64,000 nt of DNA from Mesostigma viride (lineage: Eukaryota > Streptophyta > Mesostigmatophyceae > Mesostigmatales > Mesostigmataceae), in the NCBI GenBank assembly GCA_009746045.1, contig RPFO01000448.1:1596547-1660546 (forward strand), in the 5' to 3' direction. Position 1 is the stretch's first letter; each line of letters opens with the position of its first letter. This document shows, one piece after another, positions 34,584 through 44,360 of the stretch. A program made the translations under genes and the position numbers. The notes under the pieces were generated by a model that had not been told where the DNA came from, made no database searches, and saw only the letters and a list, made by a program, of their open reading frames with translations.

Positions 34584-37500
34584 TTGAGCCTGCACACATC
34601 CCTGAACCCTGGAGGGTGCCCCCAGGGGTGTGTAATGAAGCTGCTAGTGACAGCAGTGAGGGGCAGCCCCATGCTCTAGTGAAAGAGCCTATTGGACACG
34701 ATGGGGCAAGCTTGGTTACCACAGAGAGTATGCCAGCTGTAGCTGCAGTGGTTACTCGCCAACGTGCCCGCCATGGCGGTGCTGAGCCTGAGGTAGGACC
34801 TGGTGATGTGGACCCAGGTGGATCTCAGAAGCATTCTGACCGTGCAGGACTGGCACAGGATGGTCAGGATGAGGATAGGGCTGGAGACAGTCTGACAGGC
34901 ACGACCCTGGTGCCTCCTGTACATAAGGGATCTGTACATACCTTGAGTGCTAATAATGACAATAAAAGGTTTTCTCTCTTGTATGACATTGCCTCAAGGT
35001 TGCATACCATGTTTGGCCATGCAGCTCAGTCTTTGCAAGTTGCTAGACGGCTGGGAGGAAGTGAGTTGTACTCCATCTGCCAACAGGTTGCTCAAGCTTG
35101 CAAGTGCAGGCTAGTTGCTAGAAAGCCCAAGCAGTCTCATGCCAGGACTCCTATTTTGCAGCCAGGCCATGTGCAGGTAGATATTCAGAGAATCAGGGGT
35201 TTGAAGCTGCTGGTGGCAGTGGACAGATATACCAAGTACAAGACCCTAGAGATCCTGCCTGACATGGAGAAGCCTACATTGATTGCTGCTCTGAAGTTGA
35301 CAAGGAGCAGGTACCCTGGGTTGGAGTTGTTGCAGTGTGACATTCAGTTTGAGTGCTGTGAGAACCTGCCAGAGTTTCCAGAGTTGCTGATTACACCCAG
35401 GGAGAGCCACGGCCAGCAAGGGGTGGTGGAGAGAGCCATCCAAGAGATCAAGACTGTGCTGCTGGTGGAGAGGATTCCAAGGACGTCATCTGCCATTGTG
35501 ACATCTGCATGGCTACGTTCTGTGGAGGACAGGCTGAACCTGAGGACTCCCATGTTCTTTGGTGACATTGCCATCAATCCTCTTATGCTGCATACCAGGA
35601 TGCTGCCAGCTGATGCTGAGCAGGCATGGAAGGAGAAGCTAGAGGCCAAGTTCCTCAAGCTGAGGCAGAAAGACAAGGGCTGGAGTGTCCTAGAACCTAA
35701 CGTTGGACAACAGGTTGTTGTGTGGAAGGAACCAAGCTTTCCAGGGAAACGTGGCAGCTGGCATGATGGGGTGGTGACCCGAGTAGAAGCCGCTGGCCAT
35801 AAGTGCTGGGTGGCCATTGATGGCTCCCAAGCAGTGCACCGTCTGTCCTGGTCAAAGATCCGTCCCCGGGGAGGTAATCAAGGAGACCTCTTCCAGGTGC
35901 CCGCTGGTGTACAAGGCGGGGGTGACGTGGAGCTTCCTGATCAGGGTGCTACAGCTGTATCGAGCCCTCAGGGTGACCCTGGCCCGGCCCCTGGGGTACC
36001 TTCACATACGGTGGTTGGGCAAGCAGGCGGACAGGCTGCACCTCCGGAACGGCCCGACACCAGGCCTAGGGGTGTGCGTCTATCAGATATTGTACAGGCT
36101 TTGCAAAGAGCCAAGAAGGAGCCTAAGGTGTCCAAGCTTGTCCAGTTGGATGAACCTGAGGTAGCTGCCATGGAGATAGATACCAATGCACAGGTTTCTG
36201 TCATGGGACCTCAGCATACAGGAGAACTGCTGGTCGGAGAACCAAGTTGCCCCTGGGTGTCTGATTTCAGTGGTAGGACGCATCTAAGGGTGTTGGGAGA
36301 GGTTACTGCCCCTGTCATGGGTGTGGATGTGACCTTCCTTGTCCTAGAGGACTATGATGGCCCTGTGATTTTGGGTCAGAATTTTCTGGGCAATCCTGGG
36401 ATTTCTATCAGAGCTACAGCTCTGAGAAGAGATGGCTGGGGGATGATTCCCCTAGAAAATTTCAGGACAACATTTCCAGTCAGGTGCAGGGCCAAGCCGG
36501 TCAAGGGTGTAAAATGGGATGAAGGGGAGGTGCCCCCAGCGGCCAGTTTGGTTATTCCAGCTGTGTTGCACCCCAGCAGTATTGGCATAACTCACAGGAG
36601 CCTTGCTGCACACTCTCCTTTGACATATGACCAGCTGGTCCAAGAGATGAGCTCGCCTACTTTGTTTGAGGCTTGGAAGCTCGCCTTCTCCAAGGCATTG
36701 GAGGAGTGGTTGCAGTTTGAGTGTGCTGCACCAACAGACAGACGTCCCCCAGCATCAAGGAAGCTTGCTTTGAGATTTGTGCTGAAGAGGAAGGTTGTGG
36801 ATGAGGTATCAGTGCCCCATGTCAGGCCTGTCCTGAATGAGTATCACGGCACGGGGAGTCTGCCAGGAGAGGAGCTATACACGCCAGGGATGCTACACGA
36901 CACATGGAGAATTTTGCTATGTCTCTACGTGGGGTTGCTGAACAGGGGAGCAGCTATGTCATCAGTGCTGCTGGACTTCAAGAGGGCATTTTTAAAATCT
37001 GATCCAGAAGTGGCCAGGAGGGTGTGGAAGCAGGATGAGCCTTACTGTGTTGAGGTGCCTGCCATCTGGAAGCTGGAGCTGCATCAACAATTCCTGGTTA
37101 TTCTGAAGGGCCTGGAAGGACTCAGGTCGAGCCCAATCATCTGGAGACTCACGCTGCAGGAAGCTCTGATCAGTGAGTGTGGCTTGAGAGTGTCTTCAGT
37201 TGATCCCTGTTTGCTGCTGGCCCAATGGGAGGGTCTGCCAGTGTATGCTAGTTTGCATGGAGATGATCTGCATTTGCTAGCCCCCACGACCTGGCTGAAG
37301 AAGTTTATTCCTGTCATCAGTGGCAAGTTTTCACTGGGCAAGGAGCTGTGGCAGGAGCCCAACAAGCCTGTAGTGTTCTGTGGAATGCAGGCTACCCTGT
37401 TCAGGAGGGACGGGGAGTGGAGTATCAGGCTTCAGGCTGGAGGAGATTATAAACAGACCATTGTGAAGGCCTTGCCAGAGAAGATCACCCAGGCTGCAGG

Positions 37501-38173
37501 ACCTGAGTTGAGAGGCATGTGGGCCTGGTTTGCCAGCATCTGTGGTCCGTCTTTGATGGTCCATAGCAGAATGCCTGATGAGGTGCTTGAGGATGAGAAG
37601 CCTCGAGTCATAGCCCGGTTGGTGGAGAGTACCCCTGATCTGATTTTGTCTGGGATTGACTTTACCCAGCCTATCACCTTGGAGATCTTTGTTGACAGTT
37701 CCATGGATGCTCGCCAGGTTACCAAGGTCAGGGGGAGATCTGCTGCTCTGTTTGCTTTTTATCAGAGCAGGGCAAGTTTGTTCAGCTGGTACAGCAGACT
37801 GCAGAAGAGGGTCTGTATCAGTTCAGATGTGGCAGAATGCAGGGCCATATGCGAGGGGATCCAGTCCAGCCTGTACATAAAGGAGTTAATGCTGGAGCTG
37901 GCTTCAGTTACCCCTTGGACCTTGCAGATGGAGACGTTGTTGCTAACAGACAGCATGGGTATGGTCCAGTTTGTTCACAAGCAGCTGGCCAGGAGCCGGG
38001 ACCTGGATTATTTGTTGCTGAAGGAGTTGGCCAGTTTGGTTGACTTGAAGCATATCCCTGGCGAGGAGAACCCTGCTGATGCATTGACAAAGCTGCCACA
38101 CAAGGCCCCAGCCCAGTACAATGTACTGAGGAAGCTCATGAATGCTGACTGTCAAGTCGGTCTATCTGTCTAA
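34580..38173 (+). CDS. Retrotransposon pol: integrase, protease, RT, RNase H
   Basis: About 1,197 codons with no break, overlapping the gag stop in another frame. The first in-frame ATG is only at 34730, so expression by frameshift is likely. Integrase: an HH...CC-like region (residues 140-178), catalytic Asp in VQVDIQRIR (about 201), LLQCDIQFE (about 253), Glu in GVVERAIQEI (about 283). Protease at residues 525-600: MEIDTNAQVSVM and VILGQNFL, with DTN where DTG or DSG is expected. RT: SVLLDFKRAFL (about 795) and LHGDDLHLL (about 892), HGDD instead of the Copia YVDD. RNase H: IFVDSSMDA, SSDVAECRAI, LLLTDSMGM and ADALTK near the end. RT and RNase H resemble Ty1/Copia. The integrase-protease-RT order is unusual. 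Confidence 0.8.
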   Translation: MIEPAHIPEPWRVPPGVCNEAASDSSEGQPHALVKEPIGHDGASLVTTESMPAVAAVVTRQRARHGGAEPEVGPGDVDPGGSQKHSDRAGLAQDGQDEDRAGDSLTGTTLVPPVHKGSVHTLSANNDNKRFSLLYDIASRLHTMFGHAAQSLQVARRLGGSELYSICQQVAQACKCRLVARKPKQSHARTPILQPGHVQVDIQRIRGLKLLVAVDRYTKYKTLEILPDMEKPTLIAALKLTRSRYPGLELLQCDIQFECCENLPEFPELLITPRESHGQQGVVERAIQEIKTVLLVERIPRTSSAIVTSAWLRSVEDRLNLRTPMFFGDIAINPLMLHTRMLPADAEQAWKEKLEAKFLKLRQKDKGWSVLEPNVGQQVVVWKEPSFPGKRGSWHDGVVTRVEAAGHKCWVAIDGSQAVHRLSWSKIRPRGGNQGDLFQVPAGVQGGGDVELPDQGATAVSSPQGDPGPAPGVPSHTVVGQAGGQAAPPERPDTRPRGVRLSDIVQALQRAKKEPKVSKLVQLDEPEVAAMEIDTNAQVSVMGPQHTGELLVGEPSCPWVSDFSGRTHLRVLGEVTAPVMGVDVTFLVLEDYDGPVILGQNFLGNPGISIRATALRRDGWGMIPLENFRTTFPVRCRAKPVKGVKWDEGEVPPAASLVIPAVLHPSSIGITHRSLAAHSPLTYDQLVQEMSSPTLFEAWKLAFSKALEEWLQFECAAPTDRRPPASRKLALRFVLKRKVVDEVSVPHVRPVLNEYHGTGSLPGEELYTPGMLHDTWRILLCLYVGLLNRGAAMSSVLLDFKRAFLKSDPEVARRVWKQDEPYCVEVPAIWKLELHQQFLVILKGLEGLRSSPIIWRLTLQEALISECGLRVSSVDPCLLLAQWEGLPVYASLHGDDLHLLAPTTWLKKFIPVISGKFSLGKELWQEPNKPVVFCGMQATLFRRDGEWSIRLQAGGDYKQTIVKALPEKITQAAGPELRGMWAWFASICGPSLMVHSRMPDEVLEDEKPRVIARLVESTPDLILSGIDFTQPITLEIFVDSSMDARQVTKVRGRSAALFAFYQSRASLFSWYSRLQKRVCISSDVAECRAICEGIQSSLYIKELMLELASVTPWTLQMETLLLTDSMGMVQFVHKQLARSRDLDYLLLKELASLVDLKHIPGEENPADALTKLPHKAPAQYNVLRKLMNADCQVGLSV

Positions 38174-38921
38174 AAGCTGAGAGCTGGGTGCTTAAGTCTC
38201 TGGATATCAGGCTGGGAGCTTGATTGTACATAATCCTGAGCACACCTTGAGGGGTGAGACATGTCTCTGGTGTGGGAATGTCTGACATTGTCTCTGATGG
38301 AGAGATGTCTATCTGGGGTTTTCATCTCAGTCTGAGGTTTCCCCAGATCTGTGGTTTGTGGGCGGGGTTCGATTCCCTGGTGCCGTCTTAAGGCGGAGTT
38401 TCACGGACTGGCTGACCCATCCACCATGCTGGTGAGGTGGCGACAGGTCCCCTGATTTTCCACGGTTGGAACGAGTATAGGAGCTTGTGTTTTGCATGTG
38501 CTTCGCGTAGATGTTGTGTCTGGTTCGATAAGGGGCAGCAGACCGGCGCCGACTCCCGTCTGGGGGTCAGCAATGTTTTCTGATGAGCTGTTGTGGGTGA
38601 TCTGTGGGGTTTCGCCTAAGGTCCTGAAGGTTGTACATACTTCTCAAGTTCTTAACTGAACACCTATGGGCTGCCACAGTTGGCCAACCTCTTGTACATG
38701 GGTAACACAACGAGCCTCCCGTGAAGGGATAGGGACTCATTGTAATTTGTTTGTGCTCCTGAGCCAGTATGGGTGCTATGTACATATAATAAGGAATCCA
38801 AGCTGACTGTCATGCCCAGCGGGTTGTGACTTGTAGTCTGGGGAGGATATCCAGTACCCATTGTGTGTGTTTGTATGTAGACTTGTGTGAGCTGCTACAG
38901 CTCAAGAAAAGAAAGGATTGG

Positions 38922-39620
38922 AGTTAACGCCAAGCGCATTGGCGTGATCCTGATTCGGCATATCTCTGCGATTCCAGCGGCACCGGAACGAGTTCATTCC
39001 GACAAGTATCAAGAAAGTTATGGCGTTCCGACTTCCCGGTCGCGCGCGAGCGCGAGCCGGCTGTTCTTCTAAGTCGGACGTGAATATTTGCCGACGACAT
39101 ATGGGGTCGACAGTAATTCCTGGGCTGACAGGAATTAGGTGCTGTACCTACGACGGTATTGGATTAATACGTCGTACGCAGGAAATAGGAACCTTAACCT
39201 GTGGTCTGTTGGTACCGCAGGCTTAGTCCTGGACTTCTAGGTGCAGATGCAATAATCACTGTGGTGACTGTACTCTGTGGTCACTGTGCCTGTATGGCAG
39301 ACCTACTGTATAGGAGCTGGGCGCTGTACAGGTAGTGAATACTGTACCGGGAGTGTTACTACTGAGCAGGCCTGCTAGGCTGCTCAGGACTAGCAAGCAC
39401 AGTGCACAAGTATATAAACAATAGGCCAGTGCCAAATGGGCATCTCTTGCGAGCCCGCCTCACGTGTTGTGCCTTGACTTGGCAAGCTCGTGTACAAGCC
39501 TCAAGTGTGTGAGCGCTGTAAACATTATCCGATTTAAACAAAGCTCCGTTTCCAACCATATCACACATTGCTGCATTGCAACCATATCCTTCACATTGCA
39601 TGTGCTAAGAAAGCTTAACT
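38922..39620 (+). repeat. 3' LTR
   Basis: Second LTR copy, preceded by the purine-rich tract and followed directly by the CCTAC target copy, after which LINE ORF1 coding resumes. Confidence 0.9.
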
Positions 39621-39781
39621 CCTACCTCCAGCTCCGGCAGACCAAGGCGGGGCAGCCGGTGTACTGGAAGGGGGCGGCCATCTACGTCGGCCACAAGCCC
39701 TGGCAGGTGACCCCCGCGGCCCGGCCCAGCGACTCCAGACGCCCCAGCTTAGGGGAATACAGCAGTAGTAGTGTAGAATAG
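39621..39781 (+). pseudogene. LINE ORF1, third segment
   Basis: Resumes after the LTR element (YLQLRQTKAGQPVYWKGA, IYVGHKPWQVTP), matching the end of the ORF1 C-terminal domain. The frame runs into a stop at 39779-39781, perhaps because of a further insertion after about 39750; a possible true end (VIEDNEPPPVGKRPR...) appears at 40216-40300. Confidence 0.65.
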
Positions 39782-39944
39782 ATAGACCGTGGCCATGTAC
39801 ATGTACGCCTCCTAGAGGCACTGTCCTAGCTAAGCCACGCACTTTATTTATTTAATCATGTACATGTGTGCCTATGATGAGCCACCCTCCAGATGATGCC
39901 TAGCTTTATTTAGTTATGTTGTGCCCATATGCAGGGAGTAACTC

Positions 39945-40205
39945 TCTGCTGAGAAGCCATGCCCCAGCTTTTTGTATAGCTATGCTGATCTTCCCCCCCA
40001 TGACAGGCTCCCCCTTCGTTGGGCATAGCTTGAAGATCATGGGGATGCAAGTGCCCTGGTGCACCTAGAGCAAGGGTCCTTTACATTCCCACCCTTGCAG
40101 GAAGTAGCTTAAGAATGTATGATAGGCCATATGCCCCTTCTCTGGGCTATGTGCTACATATACTCCCAACGGAGTTATGTTCCTCATTAATTAATTAATT
40201 AATCT
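39945..40205 (+). mobile_element. S1 copy with ATTA tail
   Basis: Strongly similar to 25546-25798 over its full length, from gccatgcccc to the hairpin at 40151-40180, but with (ATTA)n instead of (CAATT)n as tail. Target duplications could not be defined. Confidence 0.75.
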
Positions 40206-40396
40206 CGCTCGCCCAGGTCATAGAGGACAACGAGCCCCCCCCTGTGGGGAAGCGCCCGCGTGTGCAAACCCGTGGGAGGCACGCCAGCCAGCTCCCCTAG
40301 GGCAGCCTGAGGCTGTCTAGATAGATGTTGTAGTTAGAATGCTGTTAGATATGTCGTAGGTAGCTGATGTAGATAGATTAGACCGGTAGGACTGTT
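40206..40396 (+). mobile_element. LINE ORF1 end and 3' UTR before the CATC array
   Basis: Codons for VIEDNEPPPVGKRPRVQTRG to a stop near 40300 look like the C-terminal tail of ORF1. The following UTR (tagatagattagaccgg) is shared with 22350-22400. Confidence 0.5.
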
Positions 40397-42558
40397 TGCA
40401 CCCATCCATCCATCCATCCATCCATCCATCCATCCATCCATCCATCCATCCATCCATCCATCCATCCATCCATCCATCCATCCATCCATCCATCCATCCA
40501 TCCATCCATCCATCCATCCATCCATCCATCCATCCATCCATCCATCCATCCATCCATCCATCCATCCATCCATCCATCCATCCATCCATCCATCCATCCA
40601 TCCATCCATCCATCCATCCATCCATCCATCCATCCATCCATCCATCCATCCATCCATCCATCCATCCATCCATCCATCCATCCATCCATCCATCCATCCA
40701 TCCATCCATCCATCCATCCATCCATCCATCCATCCATCCATCCATCCATCCATCCATCCATCCATCCATCCATCCATCCATCCATCCATCCATCCATCCA
40801 TCCATCCATCCATCCATCCATCCATCCATCCATCCATCCATCCATCCATCCATCCATCCATCCATCCATCCATCCATCCATCCATCCATCCATCCATCCA
40901 TCCATCCATCCATCCATCCATCCATCCATCCATCCATCCATCCATCCATCCATCCATCCATCCATCCATCCATCCATCCATCCATCCATCCATCCATCCA
41001 TCCATCCATCCATCCATCCATCCATCCATCCATCCATCCATCCATCCATCCATCCATCCATCCATCCATCCATCCATCCATCCATCCATCCATCCATCCA
41101 TCCATCCATCCATCCATCCATCCATCCATCCATCCATCCATCCATCCATCCATCCATCCATCCATCCATCCATCCATCCATCCATCCATCCATCCATCCA
41201 TCCATCCATCCATCCATCCATCCATCCATCCATCCATCCATCCATCCATCCATCCATCCATCCATCCATCCATCCATCCATCCATCCATCCATCCATCCA
41301 TCCATCCATCCATCCATCCATCCATCCATCCATCCATCCATCCATCCATCCATCCATCCATCCATCCATCCATCCATCCATCCATCCATCCATCCATCCA
41401 TCCATCCATCCATCCATCCATCCATCCATCCATCCATCCATCCATCCATCCATCCATCCATCCATCCATCCATCCATCCATCCATCCATCCATCCATCCA
41501 TCCATCCATCCATCCATCCATCCATCCATCCATCCATCCATCCATCCATCCATCCATCCATCCATCCATCCATCCATCCATCCATCCATCCATCCATCCA
41601 TCCATCCATCCATCCATCCATCCATCCATCCATCCATCCATCCATCCATCCATCCATCCATCCATCCATCCATCCATCCATCCATCCATCCATCCATCCA
41701 TCCATCCATCCATCCATCCATCCATCCATCCATCCATCCATCCATCCATCCATCCATCCATCCATCCATCCATCCATCCATCCATCCATCCATCCATCCA
41801 TCCATCCATCCATCCATCCATCCATCCATCCATCCATCCATCCATCCATCCATCCATCCATCCATCCATCCATCCATCCATCCATCCATCCATCCATCCA
41901 TCCATCCATCCATCCATCCATCCATCCATCCATCCATCCATCCATCCATCCATCCATCCATCCATCCATCCATCCATCCATCCATCCATCCATCCATCCA
42001 TCCATCCATCCATCCATCCATCCATCCATCCATCCATCCATCCATCCATCCATCCATCCATCCATCCATCCATCCATCCATCCATCCATCCATCCATCCA
42101 TCCATCCATCCATCCATCCATCCATCCATCCATCCATCCATCCATCCATCCATCCATCCATCCATCCATCCATCCATCCATCCATCCATCCATCCATCCA
42201 TCCATCCATCCATCCATCCATCCATCCATCCATCCATCCATCCATCCATCCATCCATCCATCCATCCATCCATCCATCCATCCATCCATCCATCCATCCA
42301 TCCATCCATCCATCCATCCATCCATCCATCCATCCATCCATCCATCCATCCATCCATCCATCCATCCATCCATCCATCCATCCATCCATCCATCCATCCA
42401 TCCATCCATCCATCCATCCATCCATCCATCCATCCATCCATCCATCCATCCATCCATCCATCCATCCATCCATCCATCCATCCATCCATCCATCCATCCA
42501 TCCATCCATCCATCCATCCATCCATCCATCCATCCATCCATCCATCCATCCATCCATC
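40397..42558. repeat. (CATC)n microsatellite, about 540 units
   Basis: About 2,160 bp of uninterrupted CATC units. It opens frames of 723-758 codons on the minus strand (repeating MDGW) and 726 on the plus strand (HPSI), which are artefacts of a 4-bp unit lacking stops. It sits inside a LINE 3' UTR whose relative at 22.4 kb has two units. Confidence 0.98.
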
Positions 42559-42620
42559 GGGGTTAATGCTCCGTGACTCCCCAACGGGAGCACGAGTCTA
42601 ATTAATTAATTAATTAATCT
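42559..42620 (+). mobile_element. LINE 3' terminus: CAAC-loop hairpin and ATTA tail
   Basis: Contains CTCCC-CAAC-GGGAG (42577-42590) and an (ATTA)n tail, the same design as the S1 and repeat X tails. It marks the 3' end of the LINE copy that holds the CATC array. Confidence 0.65.
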
Positions 42621-43345
42621 CGCTCGCACCAGCCAGGTAGCTAGATACCGCAGGTTGGTCTGGCCGGCCCCCGGCGGCTTGGCCAACCAGGGCGGCACAT
42701 ACTGACCTGGCCTGGCCCCAAGGACATTCCTAGAAAGCTGGTAAAGCCTGCCATGAACTACACACAGATGTTGCTGGCCGACCTAGTGGTCCCAGCTCAG
42801 TTTGAACACCACATTCACTACCTCTCTCTTGCTTGGACTGCTATGCAGAACAAGAAGAGGTGGCAGAAGAAGATTGTCCAGGCTCACACGCCAGCCCCTG
42901 TGGGCAAGCCCCCTCCCCCCAAGCGGAAGGGGCGCTTTGCTGCGTAGCGTAGTTAGGATTTTCTAGACTAGATAGCTTAGCTCTAGTTAAGTAAGTACTT
43001 GCGTGTCATGCGCAAAGGCATGCCACGGAGCACTATGCTAATCTCATTAGAAAAATAATTACACAAAAGTTTAAACAAATATCGTCTGCATGCATCATCC
43101 CCCAACCGTTAAGCACTAGATGGGGATGTAATCCTCATCCGAGCTGTCCTCTACTGTAATGGCAGACAAGGCGGTAGTGTAGCGGCTATCCTCAGGACCA
43201 ATAACCTCCACCTGCGGACTTCTACCCTAGCTCTAGTTAGCTTAGTTTGATTCCGCGGCTTCGCCCACATCCATCCATCCAGCAAGGAATATGTGCTACA
43301 TGACCTCCCCACGAAGTCATGTCATAATTTAATACACTTCTTGTC
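42618..43345 (+). mobile_element. Repeat X, plus copy, with a 238-bp insertion
   Basis: Inverted homolog of 25336-26012. It has a 64-codon frame (42753-42947, MNYTQMLLADLVVP... ending PPPPKRKGRFAA) and, after the insertion at 42990-43227, a UTR with (CATC)2-3 and a hairpin at 43292-43323. It carries the empty S1 target site (caagcaagaga on the minus strand, near 42825). Confidence 0.65.
42990..43227 (+). mobile_element. Short insertion S2 with 12-bp target duplication
   Basis: Flanked by tagctctagtta on both sides (42978-42989, 43228-43239). The minus copy of repeat X has no insertion here. A related unit lies at 44140-44360. An A-box-like TAGTGTAGCGG lies near 43172 but no B box is seen. 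Class unknown (SINE or MITE). Confidence 0.75.
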
Positions 43346-43456
43346 TCACTTACGACGGCCCTGAGCCGCCCAATCAATGATCAGTTATTTACTTCTTACT
43401 TTTTCTAATTACCCGACAGCACTTTCAAATGTGCGGCGGGAACGAAAAGCCCGCGT

Positions 43457-43960
43457 ATGCAAGAAAACATCGTGGTGCTGCAGCGACGCGACGGTGTGGA
43501 CAACGAATCCAGTGCCAAGCTCGGAATGTCCGCAAAGGAGATCCGCTATCTGGCATCACAGGGTTCAGATGTGCGGAGATACTACGCGATCCAGCCAGTC
43601 CACGACCTGTTTGTAGAGCTTGTGCCAAGAGCCAGCACCATACAGATGTGGGTGACGTTGCAAAAAACACCGGACTTGACAGCGCATAGTGTCTCGGTCA
43701 TAGTCTTTTACCGACAAACGATGCAAGAGTTCAACAAGCGTCTTGATGAAATCGACACGATAAGAACAAAGACAGGGGAAACGCTTCGGTCAATTAGTAC
43801 GTTTTGGCGGATCGCCCCCGGGCATGCAATGTCGACTACTAAAGTACAGCCGGGGGAAACGACGTACCGACTATGGGCCCCCCGCCATATTGGTAGTGAT
43901 TCGGGCAATCGGTGGCGCCTCTCGATCATTCCATTTCTACCTTATCGAGGGCTCACGTGA
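43457..43960 (+). CDS. Unrecognised 167-residue protein frame
   Basis: An ATG-started frame of 167 codons with mixed composition (MQENIVVLQRRDGVDNESSA..., RYYAIQPVHDLFVELVPRA, YRQTMQEFNKRLDEIDTIRT) and no low complexity. It stays open upstream of the ATG to about 43420, so it may be a 3' exon or have an earlier start; a pyrimidine-rich acceptor-like site (cccgacag) lies at 43416-43423. I recognise no domain. It is bracketed by two members of the S2 repeat (42990-43227, 44140-44360). It could be a small gene or part of an unknown mobile unit. Confidence 0.4.
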   Translation: MQENIVVLQRRDGVDNESSAKLGMSAKEIRYLASQGSDVRRYYAIQPVHDLFVELVPRASTIQMWVTLQKTPDLTAHSVSVIVFYRQTMQEFNKRLDEIDTIRTKTGETLRSISTFWRIAPGHAMSTTKVQPGETTYRLWAPRHIGSDSGNRWRLSIIPFLPYRGLT

Positions 43961-44139
43961 CACAGTCTACTTGTAATATGGCCCCCTACTGTTGGCACTG
44001 AATCAGTATACGCATCAGTTAGTCACTCAGTTGGCCCCGGCCAGCAGCTAGCCATTCGTCTCAGTGACTGGTCAGTAGGCTGAGACTAATTAATTACATC
44101 ACGACTAAATAACTGCATCACGTGGGCAGAAGTAAGAAG

Positions 44140-44360
44140 GTAAGGAATTGCATGCGTGTCATGCGCCTAGGCATGCCACGGAGTATTATGCTTATCTAAT
44201 TAGAAAAACAATTACACAAAGCTACAAAGAAGCAAAGATCGTCTGCACTTAGTTGCAACTAAGTGCAATTGTTTCACAACCAAGCAAAGATTGTCGGCAA
44301 GTACGCAGCATGCCCCGACCCTAGCTGCACTGGGTGGGGATACAATCCTCATCACGTGAG
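44140..44360 (+). repeat. Second S2-like repeat
   Basis: Direct repeat of 42995-43145 (gtgtcatgcgc, aggcatgccacggag, attagaaaaa.aattacacaaa and gatcgtctgca), diverged and with an extra 60-bp stretch that holds the perfect 18-bp palindrome acttagttgcaactaagt at about 44246-44263. Confidence 0.7.

Larger units (their letters stand above)
31592..39620 (+). mobile_element. LTR retrotransposon, Copia-like, with displaced protease
   Basis: An 8,029-bp element with a 5-bp target duplication CCTAC (31587-31591, 39621-39625). LTRs of 696 and 699 bp differ at only about ten positions, so insertion is recent. LTR ends are AGTTAA...TTAACT instead of the usual TG...CA. A possible primer-binding region starts at 32288 and a purine-rich tract (agaaaagaaagg) lies just before 38922. 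The inside holds a frameshifted gag region and a long open pol frame ordered integrase, protease, RT, RNase H. Confidence 0.9.

Noticed and set aside
34580-38173. Assignment as a virus or plain Ty1/Copia element
   Set aside because: It has LTRs and target duplications but no envelope gene, and the domain order differs from standard Copia; reported as Copia-like only.
40317-42593. Frames of 723-758 codons (MDGW repeats) and 726 codons (HPSI repeats)
   Set aside because: Artefacts of a CATC tetranucleotide that has no stop codon in these frames.
43165-43227. tRNA gene or tRNA-derived promoter in S2
   Set aside because: An A-box match exists, but no B box or cloverleaf could be drawn.
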